64,000 bases of DNA from Arthrobacter sp. MYb214 (GTDB lineage: Bacteria > Actinomycetota > Actinomycetes > Actinomycetales > Micrococcaceae): the NCBI RefSeq assembly GCF_002979865.1, contig NZ_PCPZ01000001.1, positions 620,001-684,000 on the forward strand, in the 5' to 3' direction. A model generated the notes under the pieces. It had not been told where the DNA came from. It did no database searches and saw only the letters and a list, made by a program, of their open reading frames with translations. This document shows positions 52,899 to 61,485 of the stretch, piece by piece (the stretch's first letter is position 1; every line of letters begins with the position of its first letter). Both the position numbers and the translations under genes were made by a program.

Positions 52899-53512
52899 TC
52901 CGGATCCTGCTGGTCGACGATCACCCCATCGTGCGGACCGGCCTGCGCGCGCTGTTCGAGAACTACGACGACATCGTTGTCATTTGCGAGGTTTCCAGCG
53001 GCGAGGAAGCGGTGGAATTCGTCAAGGCCAACACCGTCGATGTGGTGCTCTGCGACCTGCGTCTGGGTGCCGGGATGAATGGCGCACAAACCACCGCGGC
53101 GATCCGCCAACTGGCCAAACCGCCTTATGTGCTGATCCTGACCACCTTCGACAAGGACTCAGAGCTGCTCGCTTGCATCGAAGCTGGAGCTGCCGGCTAC
53201 CTGCTCAAGGATGTCAGTGCCCAGACCATCGTCGAATCCATCCGCCAAGCCTCCGCCGGGCACATGGTCCTGGCCCCGGAGATGACCCAGCGCGTTGTCG
53301 AGGGCATGCGCCGTCCCAAAATCGAGCTCACCAAGCGCGAAAAGGACGTATTGGTCCAACTGTCTACCGGTGCCGGCAACAAGCAGATCGCCAAGGCCCT
53401 GTTCGTCTCGGAGGCGACGGTCAAAACCCACCTGGTCCACATTTTCGACAAGCTCCAAGCAACTACGCGTACCGACGCGATCAACAAGGCCAAAGACCAC
53501 GGACTGCTGTAG
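52895..53512 (+). CDS. NarL/LuxR-type response regulator
   Basis: A 205-residue regulator. The receiver domain has Asp9-Asp10 (LLVDDH), phosphoacceptor Asp54 (VLCDLRL) and Lys in LLKDVS. The C-terminal LuxR helix-turn-helix is LTKREKDVLVQLSTGAGNKQIA, then SEATVKTHLVHIF (seen in part). The start at 52895 overlaps the kinase stop. It probably activates the exporter genes that follow. Confidence 0.94.
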   Translation: MIRILLVDDHPIVRTGLRALFENYDDIVVICEVSSGEEAVEFVKANTVDVVLCDLRLGAGMNGAQTTAAIRQLAKPPYVLILTTFDKDSELLACIEAGAAGYLLKDVSAQTIVESIRQASAGHMVLAPEMTQRVVEGMRRPKIELTKREKDVLVQLSTGAGNKQIAKALFVSEATVKTHLVHIFDKLQATTRTDAINKAKDHGLL

Positions 53513-53624
53513 CTGATCAACAGAATCCCGGTGACACGCCGGGGTGCATCTCAACCTTTCGATTGAAGTTTTACTCACCCCTTTCCACGATGGCCTGACC
53601 TGCGAAATCTCGTTAACTGGAACT

Positions 53625-55727
53625 ATGAAAGTTCCAGTTATCCCCCGGATCGGCGATTCGCTGACCAACCGCCGCGGAGCCCGCATTTGGGCCGCCGGCA
53701 TCTTTGCAGTAGTTCTCGTTCTCTTTGGTGCGCTGAGCAGCATCCAAGCCCCAACCCGTGCGGCCAGCTCCCTGGTCGAAGCCTCCGAATCGGCACAGGT
53801 CGCCGAAATCCTGGATGCCAACACCAGCGATTCCCAGAGCTCGGCTTTGCTGGTGGCCAACCGCACCGATGGCCATGCGTTGAGCAATGCCGACACCGCT
53901 GCCCTTGATGAGCAGACCGCGGCGCTAGGCCACGACGCGGAGGTGTCCGCCGGCCGCACCATGGCCAGCGAAGACCAGCAGGCAGCCATGGTTCCGCTCA
54001 CCTGGGATACGGTCTCCGATACGGCCGACCGCCAGAAGCTGGATGAGGTCCGCAACTGGATCCAGGCCCATCCCATTCAGGGGCTGGCCGTGCAGGTCAC
54101 TGGTTCTACCGCCTTCGCAGTAGATATCACCAATGCCTTCGCCGGGGCGGACTTCACCCTGCTGGCCGTCACGGTGGGCATCGTGGCAGTCTTGCTGATC
54201 CTCACCTACCGTTCGCCGGTACTCTGGCTGATCCCGCTGGTCGTTGTTGCCATCGCCGATCGCAGCGCCTCCCTGGTGGCGAACCTGCTGGGCAACGCCT
54301 TCAATCTGCACTTCGACTCCGGCGTGCTCAGCGTGCTGGTCTTCGGCGCCGGCACCAACTACGCCTTGCTGCTGATCTCCCGTTACCGCGATGAACTGCA
54401 GAAGAATACTGACCACCGCCAGGCGCTGTCCAAGGCGTGGGCGGCCAGCTTCGAAGCGATCCTGACCTCCAACCTCACCGTAGTGCTGGCCCTGCTGACC
54501 TTGGGACTGGCCGTCATGGAAGATACCCGCGGGCTGGGCATCGTCTGCGCCGCTGGCTTGCTGATCGCTGCGTTCTTCGTGCTCTTTGCGCTGCCACCGA
54601 TCCTGGCCTTCGCCGGGCGCACGGCATTCTGGCCGCTGGTCCCCCGCCCGGGACAGGAAAGCAAGAAGGAAAACTTCTTCGGACGTGCTGCTCGTGCTGT
54701 GATGACCCGTCCGGGTCTGAACCTGGCAGCATTGGCGGTCTTGCTCATGGTGCTGGCTGGAGCGTTGACCGGCACCCGTATCGGCCTGGACCAGACCCAG
54801 CAGTTCCGTACCGCCACCGAGTCTTCCAGTGCCATGCAGACCCTGGCAGCGCACTTCCCCGCAGGTGAAACCCAGCCGATCACCGTGTTGGCGCAGGGAA
54901 CCGATGTCCAGGTCCTGCGAGATGAATTCTCTGGAGTCGACAACGTCAAGCGTGTTGGCGAATCCTCCCAGCTCGGCACCACGCCATGGCAGCAGTTCTC
55001 TGTCATCTCGGCTGTCGATCCCAGCTCGGCCATGGCACAGGACCTGGTAGCGGACCTGCGCGGTGCTGCGGCAACCGGCAGTACCGGGCAGGTGCTCATT
55101 GGCGGGCAGAGCGCCGAACAGCTTGATTCGCACCAGATGCACCTGCGCGACCTGTTCGTGATTGCCCCGCTGATCATGGTCATCTGCTTCGTGATGCTCG
55201 GCTGGCTGACCCGTTCCTGGCGAACCGCACTTGCCTTGGGTCTGGTGAATTTGCTCAGCGCGGGCGCCGCCGTCGGCTTGGGTTCCCTGGTTTCCTCGGT
55301 GGTCTTCGAGGCCAACGCTCTGGATGTCCAGGTGCCGCTGCTGGCCTTCGTCTTCTTGGTCGCCTTGGGCGTGGATTACACCATCTTCTTGACCCAGCGA
55401 GTCCGCCAAGACTCGCAGGTGCTGGCGCTGGGCGACGCAGTGGTACTGGCCGCAAGCCGCACCGGTTCGGTGATCACCAGTGCCGGGCTCGTGCTAGCAG
55501 GTGTCTTCGCGGCACTGGCAACACTGCCGCTCACGGTATTAGGCCAGCTCGGCCTGATCGTAGGACTCGGCGTCCTGCTGGACACCTTCGTCGTTCGCAC
55601 CCTGCTGCTCCCGGCGCTGTTCGCAGTCCTGGGCTCAGGCAAGCATCCACTCTTCGGCACAACTTCCTCCGCTGCAGAAGCAACTGCAGAACCAACCGTT
55701 CAGAAAGAAAACAAAATCAATGCGTAA
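53625..55727 (+). CDS. MMPL-family membrane exporter
   Basis: A 700-residue RND-superfamily protein with about 11-12 helices and two extracytoplasmic domains (residues about 35-180 and 385-510). Marks are VFGAGTNYALLLISRYRDEL in the first half and FLVALGVDYTIFLTQRVRQD in the second, which carry the proton-relay Asp/Tyr positions of MMPL proteins. Substrates of relatives are lipids, antibiotics or siderophores. ATG at 53625 is chosen over an upstream frame. The gap to the response regulator is 112 bases, and the stop overlaps the next gene. Confidence 0.93.
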   Translation: MKVPVIPRIGDSLTNRRGARIWAAGIFAVVLVLFGALSSIQAPTRAASSLVEASESAQVAEILDANTSDSQSSALLVANRTDGHALSNADTAALDEQTAALGHDAEVSAGRTMASEDQQAAMVPLTWDTVSDTADRQKLDEVRNWIQAHPIQGLAVQVTGSTAFAVDITNAFAGADFTLLAVTVGIVAVLLILTYRSPVLWLIPLVVVAIADRSASLVANLLGNAFNLHFDSGVLSVLVFGAGTNYALLLISRYRDELQKNTDHRQALSKAWAASFEAILTSNLTVVLALLTLGLAVMEDTRGLGIVCAAGLLIAAFFVLFALPPILAFAGRTAFWPLVPRPGQESKKENFFGRAARAVMTRPGLNLAALAVLLMVLAGALTGTRIGLDQTQQFRTATESSSAMQTLAAHFPAGETQPITVLAQGTDVQVLRDEFSGVDNVKRVGESSQLGTTPWQQFSVISAVDPSSAMAQDLVADLRGAAATGSTGQVLIGGQSAEQLDSHQMHLRDLFVIAPLIMVICFVMLGWLTRSWRTALALGLVNLLSAGAAVGLGSLVSSVVFEANALDVQVPLLAFVFLVALGVDYTIFLTQRVRQDSQVLALGDAVVLAASRTGSVITSAGLVLAGVFAALATLPLTVLGQLGLIVGLGVLLDTFVVRTLLLPALFAVLGSGKHPLFGTTSSAAEATAEPTVQKENKINA

Positions 55728-56163
55728 GCTCGTGAATTTCTCCTTCGCCTACATGGTCCTCGGTGTAGCTTCCGGTCTTTTCTACCGTGAACTCACCAAG
55801 ATGAACGGCTTCCCTGAAGGCCAGTGGACCCAGCTCTCCGTAGTCCACACCCACCTGCTGGTGCTGGGCTTCATCATCTTGCTGCTGGTGCTCCTTCTGG
55901 AAAAGGCCTTCGGCCTGAGCCAGCACCGCAAGCTCTTCGCGTGGTTCATGGGCACCTACAACGCGGGCGTGATCCTAACCGCGGGCATGCAGCTCACCCA
56001 CGGCATCATGACCGTACTAGGCGTTGAGTCGTCCAAGATGATCTCGGGCATCGCGGGTCTTGGCCACATGTCGATCACCGCAGGCATGATCTTGCTGTTC
56101 ATCATGCTGCGCCGCAGTGTCGGCACCCCGAAGCCAACCCAAAAGGTCGAGATGGCCGGCTAG
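55720..56163 (+). CDS. DUF2871 membrane protein
   Basis: A 147-residue protein with four helices. It has HTHLLVLGFIILLLVLLLEKAF and a second conserved His pair (QLTHGIM; GLGHMSITAGMI), a pattern reminiscent of haem-binding helices, though this is a guess. The start overlaps the exporter stop by 8 bases, so it is translated with it. Function unknown; a partner of the exporter is likely. A hairpin follows. Confidence 0.88.
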   Translation: MRKLVNFSFAYMVLGVASGLFYRELTKMNGFPEGQWTQLSVVHTHLLVLGFIILLLVLLLEKAFGLSQHRKLFAWFMGTYNAGVILTAGMQLTHGIMTVLGVESSKMISGIAGLGHMSITAGMILLFIMLRRSVGTPKPTQKVEMAG

Positions 56164-56191
56164 CCCAGCCAAGTACCACAGCGGAACTGAC

Positions 56192-56224
56192 ACTCGGTCC
56201 AGACGAAGATCGTCTGGGCCGAGT
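56192..56224 (+). terminator. Hairpin terminator after DUF2871
   Basis: A 15-pair stem with one G-T pair (56192-56206 with 56210-56224), loop AGA, no T-tract. Confidence 0.7.
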
Positions 56225-56339
56225 TCGCTCGCGCTTCTGGCACCCACCGCCAGGACCCCAAGATTGGCCACTTGGCTAAGGATAAAATGATCCGCTGCTG
56301 CTATAGATTGAACTAACAATCTTTCTCCCAGGAGCGGTC

Positions 56340-57578
56340 ATGAGCGACGAATTCTTTTCCATCGTGGATACCGAAACCACCGGCCTGTTCCCCGGAGGGA
56401 ACGACCGCATCGCCGAAATTGCGATAGTCACCATGAATCGGCAGGGCACGATTGTCGACTCGTGGGAAACACTGATCAACCCGCAACGCGATCTTGGCAA
56501 GCAATCAATCCATGGCATCCAGAGCCGCGACGTGCTCGATGCACCCAGCTTCAAGGATCTGGCAGAAGAACTGCATTGGAGGCTATCGGGCACAGTGCTC
56601 GTGGCACACAATCTTTCCTTCGATTCCAGATTCCTTGAGGCTGAATTCCGCAAGTGCGGCCTGCCGGTGCCCGAGACCTTCCTGGCGCAAGGAATGTGCA
56701 CCATGCGAATGTCCCACCGCTACCTGCAAGGCGCAGGCCGCTCGCTTCAAGACTGCTGCGATTCCTTTGGCATCGAGTTGCAACAGGCTCACAGCGCAGT
56801 GGGAGATGCGACGGCCACAGCGACATTGCTTTCGCGCTACATGGAACTGGATCCCGATGAACCAGAATGGGACGGACGACTGCGTTTAGCCTCGACAGGG
56901 CGGTGGTTTGATTCAACGCCGCGCTCGCGCGTCGTTCCAGTTAAGCGGTCCCAGTACAGAGCTGAATCTGCCGGGCATTTTCTGGAAAAGCTTGCGACCC
57001 GGTTGCCGGAATTTTCGGGCACGGCTACGGAGGAGAACTACTTGGCCGTACTGGATTTAGCTTTGATGGACCGCTACGTATCAGCCCATGAAGAAGCCCA
57101 GCTGCTCCAGGCCGCCACTGAAATTGGTTTGGATAAGCACCAAGCGCTGAGATTGCACGAACTGTACTTCCAACAGCTTGTCGCAACGGCTTGGTCCGAT
57201 GGCGTACTGACCGAAGACGAAATAGCCGATCTGGCGAAAGTCATCGGATTGCTAGGACTTCCGCCGCAGCTAATCGAGGTAGCCAAGGTGGCGCCGGTGG
57301 CTTCCGAAGATCACGAACCCATCCGCGAGCCTCAGGGCAATCATCAGATCGATCTCGGCGCCATGGTGGTGCTCACCGGCGATATGACTCGTCCGCGTTC
57401 GGAGATTGAAGCTCAGCTTGCGTCCGCAGGGTTCGCCCCTCATCGCGCGATCACCAAGAAAGTAGCCTTGCTGGTGGCCGCGGATCCTGACTCGCTCTCC
57501 GGCAAAGCCAAGAAAGCACGCGACTACTGCATCCCTGTTGTCGGCGAAGATTATCTCTGGAACACCCTACTCCGCTGA
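56340..57578 (+). CDS. DEDDh exonuclease with a TerB-like region and C-terminal BRCT domain
   Basis: A 412-residue protein. Residues 1-165 are a DnaQ-like 3'-5' exonuclease (IVDTETTG with Asp10 and Glu12; HNLSFDSRFL; HSAVGDATATATL for the ExoIII His and Asp). About residues 235-320 are helical and resemble TerB (DRYVSAHEEAQLLQA; ATAWSDGVLTEDEIADLAKV). A BRCT-like domain occupies about 335-412 (MVVLTGDMTRPRSEIEAQL; GYWNT-like DYLWNTLL end). Such proteins are linked to DNA repair or damage-related proofreading. It is a single gene with hairpins on both sides. Confidence 0.9.
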   Translation: MSDEFFSIVDTETTGLFPGGNDRIAEIAIVTMNRQGTIVDSWETLINPQRDLGKQSIHGIQSRDVLDAPSFKDLAEELHWRLSGTVLVAHNLSFDSRFLEAEFRKCGLPVPETFLAQGMCTMRMSHRYLQGAGRSLQDCCDSFGIELQQAHSAVGDATATATLLSRYMELDPDEPEWDGRLRLASTGRWFDSTPRSRVVPVKRSQYRAESAGHFLEKLATRLPEFSGTATEENYLAVLDLALMDRYVSAHEEAQLLQAATEIGLDKHQALRLHELYFQQLVATAWSDGVLTEDEIADLAKVIGLLGLPPQLIEVAKVAPVASEDHEPIREPQGNHQIDLGAMVVLTGDMTRPRSEIEAQLASAGFAPHRAITKKVALLVAADPDSLSGKAKKARDYCIPVVGEDYLWNTLLR

Positions 57579-57598
57579 CACCTGCGCCAGGTACAGCA

Positions 57599-57644
57599 AT
57601 GGGCGATGTCCCCCAGCAATGATTTGCCGAGGGACATCGCCCAT
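57599..57644. terminator. Shared hairpin between the exonuclease gene and fpr
   Basis: A perfect 14-base inverted repeat (57599-57612 with 57631-57644) with an 18-base loop lies between two convergent genes and could serve both. No T-tract. Confidence 0.7.
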
Positions 57645-57668
57645 AGTTGCTAGAGCCCGGGGTGAAAC

Positions 57669-59123
57669 TTACAGGCTCTCAACCAATTTTTTTGCCGAAG
57701 AGAATTCCATCATCGCTTCGCGCTCTACGACCTTGACGCGGTCGCGAGTGATCTCGCCGAAGCGAGTCGAAACGGTGCCGGCTGCGGCGCCCAGTTCCTT
57801 CTCGTGCGCGTCCAAGTTCTTCCAGCCATCCCAGTTGGAGAAGTTCACGCCGCGGCTTTCGAGCAGTTCCGAGATCTTCTGGGAAGAATCCGGCTGCGCC
57901 AGCTTAGTGAGGTCTTCAAGCAAGTGGGTAATGGTCTCCAGGGCGTCGCCCTTGGTGTGGCCAATCAGCCCAATCGGGCCACGCTTGATCCAGCCAGTGG
58001 CATACAGGCCGGGAACGTGAGCGCCGGACGCGTTCAGCACGCGGCCTTCCATGTTGGGCAAAACGCCCTTGGCCCCGTCGTATTCAATGTCGTCGACTGC
58101 CGAACCGAAGTAGCCGACGGCACGGTAGATGGCCTGCAGCGGGTACTCGACGAATTCGCCGGTGCCGCGTGCGCCGCCATTTCCGTCGAGCTCGTTGCGC
58201 TCCACCTTCAAGCCGGTGACCTTGCCATCTTCGCCCAATACCTCGACTGGCGACTGCAGGAAGTGCAGGTGCAGGCGGCGCGAGGCGCTTGGAGCTTCTT
58301 CACGCTCTTCCTGCTCGATCAGCCAGTTGGTCAGGGTGGAGACCATGGTCTTGGTCTGGTTATTGGTCTTCATGGCTTCATCCGAAGCCTTGTCGAACTC
58401 GAAGTCCTCTGGGTACAGGACGATGTCAACGTCCTTGGAGTGCGAGAGTTCGCGCAGTTCCAGCGGGGTGAACTTCACCTGGGCCGGGCCACGGCGGCCG
58501 AAGACATGCACGTCGGTGACGGCCGAGTCATTCAGCTGCTCGTAGATGTGCTCAGGGATTTCGGTTTCCAGCAGCTGGTCAGCATGCTTGGAAAGGATGC
58601 GGGCCACGTCCAGGGCAACGTTGCCGTTGCCGATGACAGCAACTTCCTTGGCGGACAGGTCCCAATTCTTGTCAACATCTGGGTGTGCGTCATACCAGGA
58701 CACGAAGTCGGCGCCGCCGAAGGACCCTTCAAGATCGACACCTGGGATGTTCAGGTCAGCGTCCTTCTGGGCGCCGGTGGAGATGATCACTGCGTCGTAA
58801 CGGGTATGCAGGTCTTCCAGCGAGATGTCGCGGCCCAAGCCGACGTTGCCGTAGAAGTCGATCCAGTCGTTGTCCAGCACCTTGTGCAGGGCGTTGATGA
58901 TGCCCTTGATACGCGGGTGATCCGGGGAAACTCCGTAACGGATCAGACCGAATGGCGTAGGAAGCTCGTCAAAGAGATCAACGTGCAGCTTCAGTTCGCC
59001 CGATGCGACCGGCTGGCTCTTGTTGAGCAGGTCAGCGGCGTAGATGCCGGCCGGACCGGCACCAACGATGGCAACACGCAGCGCCCGGGAATGGAGGTGC
59101 TCAGGGACGATAATTTCACTCAT
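57669..59123 (-). CDS. Ferredoxin-NADP reductase, FprA (adrenodoxin reductase) type
   Basis: A 484-residue flavoprotein. The FAD motif is AIVGAGPAGIYAA, the NADP motif VIGNGNVALDVARIL. ELPTPFGLIRYGVSPDHP and VHVFGRRGPAQVKFTPLEL match adrenodoxin reductase-like enzymes (in part), as does TGWIKRGPIGLIGHTKGDA. A tail of about 60 residues extends past the core. In this operon it should pass electrons to the ferredoxin used by sulfite reductase. ATG at 59123 is used. The gap to the methyltransferase is 17 bases. Confidence 0.93.
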   Translation of the reverse strand: MSEIIVPEHLHSRALRVAIVGAGPAGIYAADLLNKSQPVASGELKLHVDLFDELPTPFGLIRYGVSPDHPRIKGIINALHKVLDNDWIDFYGNVGLGRDISLEDLHTRYDAVIISTGAQKDADLNIPGVDLEGSFGGADFVSWYDAHPDVDKNWDLSAKEVAVIGNGNVALDVARILSKHADQLLETEIPEHIYEQLNDSAVTDVHVFGRRGPAQVKFTPLELRELSHSKDVDIVLYPEDFEFDKASDEAMKTNNQTKTMVSTLTNWLIEQEEREEAPSASRRLHLHFLQSPVEVLGEDGKVTGLKVERNELDGNGGARGTGEFVEYPLQAIYRAVGYFGSAVDDIEYDGAKGVLPNMEGRVLNASGAHVPGLYATGWIKRGPIGLIGHTKGDALETITHLLEDLTKLAQPDSSQKISELLESRGVNFSNWDGWKNLDAHEKELGAAAGTVSTRFGEITRDRVKVVEREAMMEFSSAKKLVESL

Positions 59124-59140
59124 CAAACAACTTCTCTTTC

Positions 59141-59920
59141 TTAGTCAACGAATGAGGCCGGCGCGGTGGCATCGGCATTCTCTAGCGGCAGGAGGTCTAC
59201 CAGTTGGTCGGAGGCTTCCGGGGCTAGCCGAACGACGTCACCAATAACGATAACGGCCGGATTCGCCACTGCGGCCTTGCGGGCGCGCTTTACTATCCCT
59301 TCTAGCGTACCGATAGTTGTGCGCTGCGTCTGTGAGTAACCTCGCTCAACTATCGCAATCGGTGTACTTGACGGTAAACCACGGGTAAGCAATGTCTCAA
59401 CAATTTGTGGCAAATTCGATACTCCCATCAGCACCGCAAGGGTGTGATCAGAGCGGATCGGCACGTCCGCGAGTTCGCTGTGTCCACTGACTACGGTAAA
59501 ACCGGCCGCAATTCCCCGGTGCGTGACGGGAATGCCAGCGGCCATGGGCACGGAGACTGCACTGGTAATGCCGGGAATCACACGCGTAGGGATCCCGTAT
59601 TTCGCGGCGTGGAGCAGTTCCTCGCCGCCGCGTCCAAGTACAAACGGGTCGCCACCTTTGAGGCGAACTACCCGCTTACCTTCTAAAGCGTACTTGACCA
59701 GTAATTCATTGGTTTCATCCTGGGTTTTGACGTGGCAGCCTGGTGACTTGCCCACATCGATGACAACCACATCATCGGAAAGTTCTGCCAGCAACGCGGT
59801 AGGTCCCAGCTTGTCGGCCAAAACCACTTCCGCGGCAAGCAGGGCCTTATAGCCGGCGATGGTAATCAGCTCGGGATCCCCCGGTCCACCGCCAATCAGG
59901 GTGATATGCCCTTTAGCCAT
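59141..59920 (-). CDS. cobA: Uroporphyrinogen-III C-methyltransferase (SUMT)
   Basis: A 259-residue single-domain SUMT that makes precorrin-2. Motifs are LIGGGPGDPELIT, RLKGGDPFVLGRGGEE, GIPVTHRGIAAGFTVVSGH and AVLMGVSNLP. No precorrin-2 dehydrogenase domain is fused. In a sulfur operon it should feed siroheme for sulfite reductase. The start overlaps the permease stop by 8 bases. Confidence 0.94.
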   Translation of the reverse strand: MAKGHITLIGGGPGDPELITIAGYKALLAAEVVLADKLGPTALLAELSDDVVVIDVGKSPGCHVKTQDETNELLVKYALEGKRVVRLKGGDPFVLGRGGEELLHAAKYGIPTRVIPGITSAVSVPMAAGIPVTHRGIAAGFTVVSGHSELADVPIRSDHTLAVLMGVSNLPQIVETLLTRGLPSSTPIAIVERGYSQTQRTTIGTLEGIVKRARKAAVANPAVIVIGDVVRLAPEASDQLVDLLPLENADATAPASFVD

Positions 59921-60770
59921 AGTTTTCTCCCGTTCGGGTCATTCCTCGATCGCGCAACAGCTTGCGTTCAATCGGAGCGAAAAATAATAATTCGATCAGC
60001 ACACCCACCAGCAGGATGGTCAAGATCACCAGCATGACCAATGGCAGGTCTGCCAGATCGCGGCCCCGTTGCAGCAGTGAACCGACGCCTAGGGCCAGTG
60101 AACCGCCCACGGCAATCAATTCGGCAGCCATCAACGAACGCCAGGCGAAAGCCCAGCCCTGACGCAGTCCGGCTACATACCCTGGCATGGCAGCTGGCAG
60201 CTCAATGTGCAGCACATGCTCCCATTTGGAGGCACCGAGCACCTTAGACAAGGACTTGTACTGCGCTGGAATCATGTCGATCCCGGCGAGCAGGCCATTG
60301 ATGATGGATGGAATCGCGCCGAGCAGCAGAACCGTGTAGATGGTCGCATCGCTCAGGCCAAAAAGAATGATGGCTGCGGGAACCCACGCAATAGAGGGCA
60401 ATACCTGCATGGCCGATACCAGTGGCCCCACCCCCTTGCGCAACAGCGGCTGATGCGCCAGCAGCAACGCCAGCGGGGTGGAAATAATCACGGCAATCGC
60501 AAATCCGCTCACGGCGCGGAACAACGAATTGCCCACGGCCGCAACCAATGATCCATCTGCCAGCAGTTGCGGAAGCTTAGCCGCGACAGCCAGTGGACCG
60601 GGAAAAAGGTCTTCGCGCAGTGGGCTTGCCCAGGAAATAATTTGCCACAGGCTCAGAAGCACAACCACAGTGAGCAAGGGGGCAACCCATGAATCGAGCT
60701 GGTTGTTCGGGCGTAGCTTGATAACGCGCACGGGTTTGAACCTAGTTCGAGATTCTGTCAGTGAGCTCAT
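59913..60770 (-). CDS. ABC transporter permease, SsuC/TauC-like
   Basis: A 285-residue permease with six or seven helices. The EAA loop is SKVLGASKWEHVLHIELPAAMP, and AWVPAAIILFGLSDATI is the family stretch before it. Relatives carry sulfonates, taurine, nitrate or pyrimidine precursors. The start overlaps the ATPase gene by 29 bases and has AGGAG upstream. Its place with cysDN suggests sulfate or sulfonate uptake. Confidence 0.9.
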   Translation of the reverse strand: MSSLTESRTRFKPVRVIKLRPNNQLDSWVAPLLTVVVLLSLWQIISWASPLREDLFPGPLAVAAKLPQLLADGSLVAAVGNSLFRAVSGFAIAVIISTPLALLLAHQPLLRKGVGPLVSAMQVLPSIAWVPAAIILFGLSDATIYTVLLLGAIPSIINGLLAGIDMIPAQYKSLSKVLGASKWEHVLHIELPAAMPGYVAGLRQGWAFAWRSLMAAELIAVGGSLALGVGSLLQRGRDLADLPLVMLVILTILLVGVLIELLFFAPIERKLLRDRGMTRTGENYG

Positions 60771-61485
60771 GTTTCCGCTGCTCCTTTCTGAGAATCGTGG
60801 TTAGTTCATCGGCCAATGCGGCGGCCTCGGCCGGGTTATTGCGGAGTTCGCCGGTGATCCGGCGAGTCTCCAGGATGCGCCCGGGGTGCGAAGAAAGCAC
60901 CAGAATGCGGCCGGAGAGGCGAATCGCCTCACGCACATTGTGGGTGACGAAGATGATGGTTTTGCCCGTTTGCCTCCACAAGGCCCGCAACTGCTCATGG
61001 AGCATGTCACGCGTGATGGCGTCCAGGGCGGCAAATGGCTCATCCATCAACAGAACCTGGCGGTCCTGAGCCAAAGCCCTGGCCAAAGCTACGCGTTGGC
61101 GCATGCCGCCAGAAAGTTCATGCGGCTTCTTGCCGCTTGCATGCCCCAGCTGAACGAGGTTGAGCAGTTCCTCGACGCGTTGCTGGCGTTCCGGAGCTGG
61201 CTTCCCCGCGAGCTTGAGCGCCAGGTCAACGTTCTCGCTGGCTGTCAGCCACGGCAGGAGGTTGGCATCCTGGAACATGAATGCCGCGCCGTCTTCAGGT
61301 ACTTCAAGCCAGCCGGAGCTGGGCGGCAGTAACCCAGCAATCATGTTGAGCAAGGACGACTTGCCGCAGCCTGAGGCCCCCAAGACAGCGATAAACTCTC
61401 CGTCTTCAATTTCTGCACTGAGGCGATCTATGACCAAGCCAGTGCCTGGATAGCTCAGGGAAACTTCATTCAGCCGTACTCCCAT
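60742..61485 (-). CDS. ABC transporter ATPase, SsuB/TauB-like
   Basis: A 247-residue ATPase. Walker A is GASGCGKSSLL, the Q-loop FMFQDANLLPWLT, signature LSGGMRQRVALARAL, Walker B VLLMDEPFAALD and switch His VTHNVREA. The signature region and AFMFQD are those of the sulfonate/nitrate/taurine group. The start overlaps the binding-protein stop (TAATG). Confidence 0.94.
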   Translation of the reverse strand: MGVRLNEVSLSYPGTGLVIDRLSAEIEDGEFIAVLGASGCGKSSLLNMIAGLLPPSSGWLEVPEDGAAFMFQDANLLPWLTASENVDLALKLAGKPAPERQQRVEELLNLVQLGHASGKKPHELSGGMRQRVALARALAQDRQVLLMDEPFAALDAITRDMLHEQLRALWRQTGKTIIFVTHNVREAIRLSGRILVLSSHPGRILETRRITGELRNNPAEAAALADELTTILRKEQRKHELTDRISN

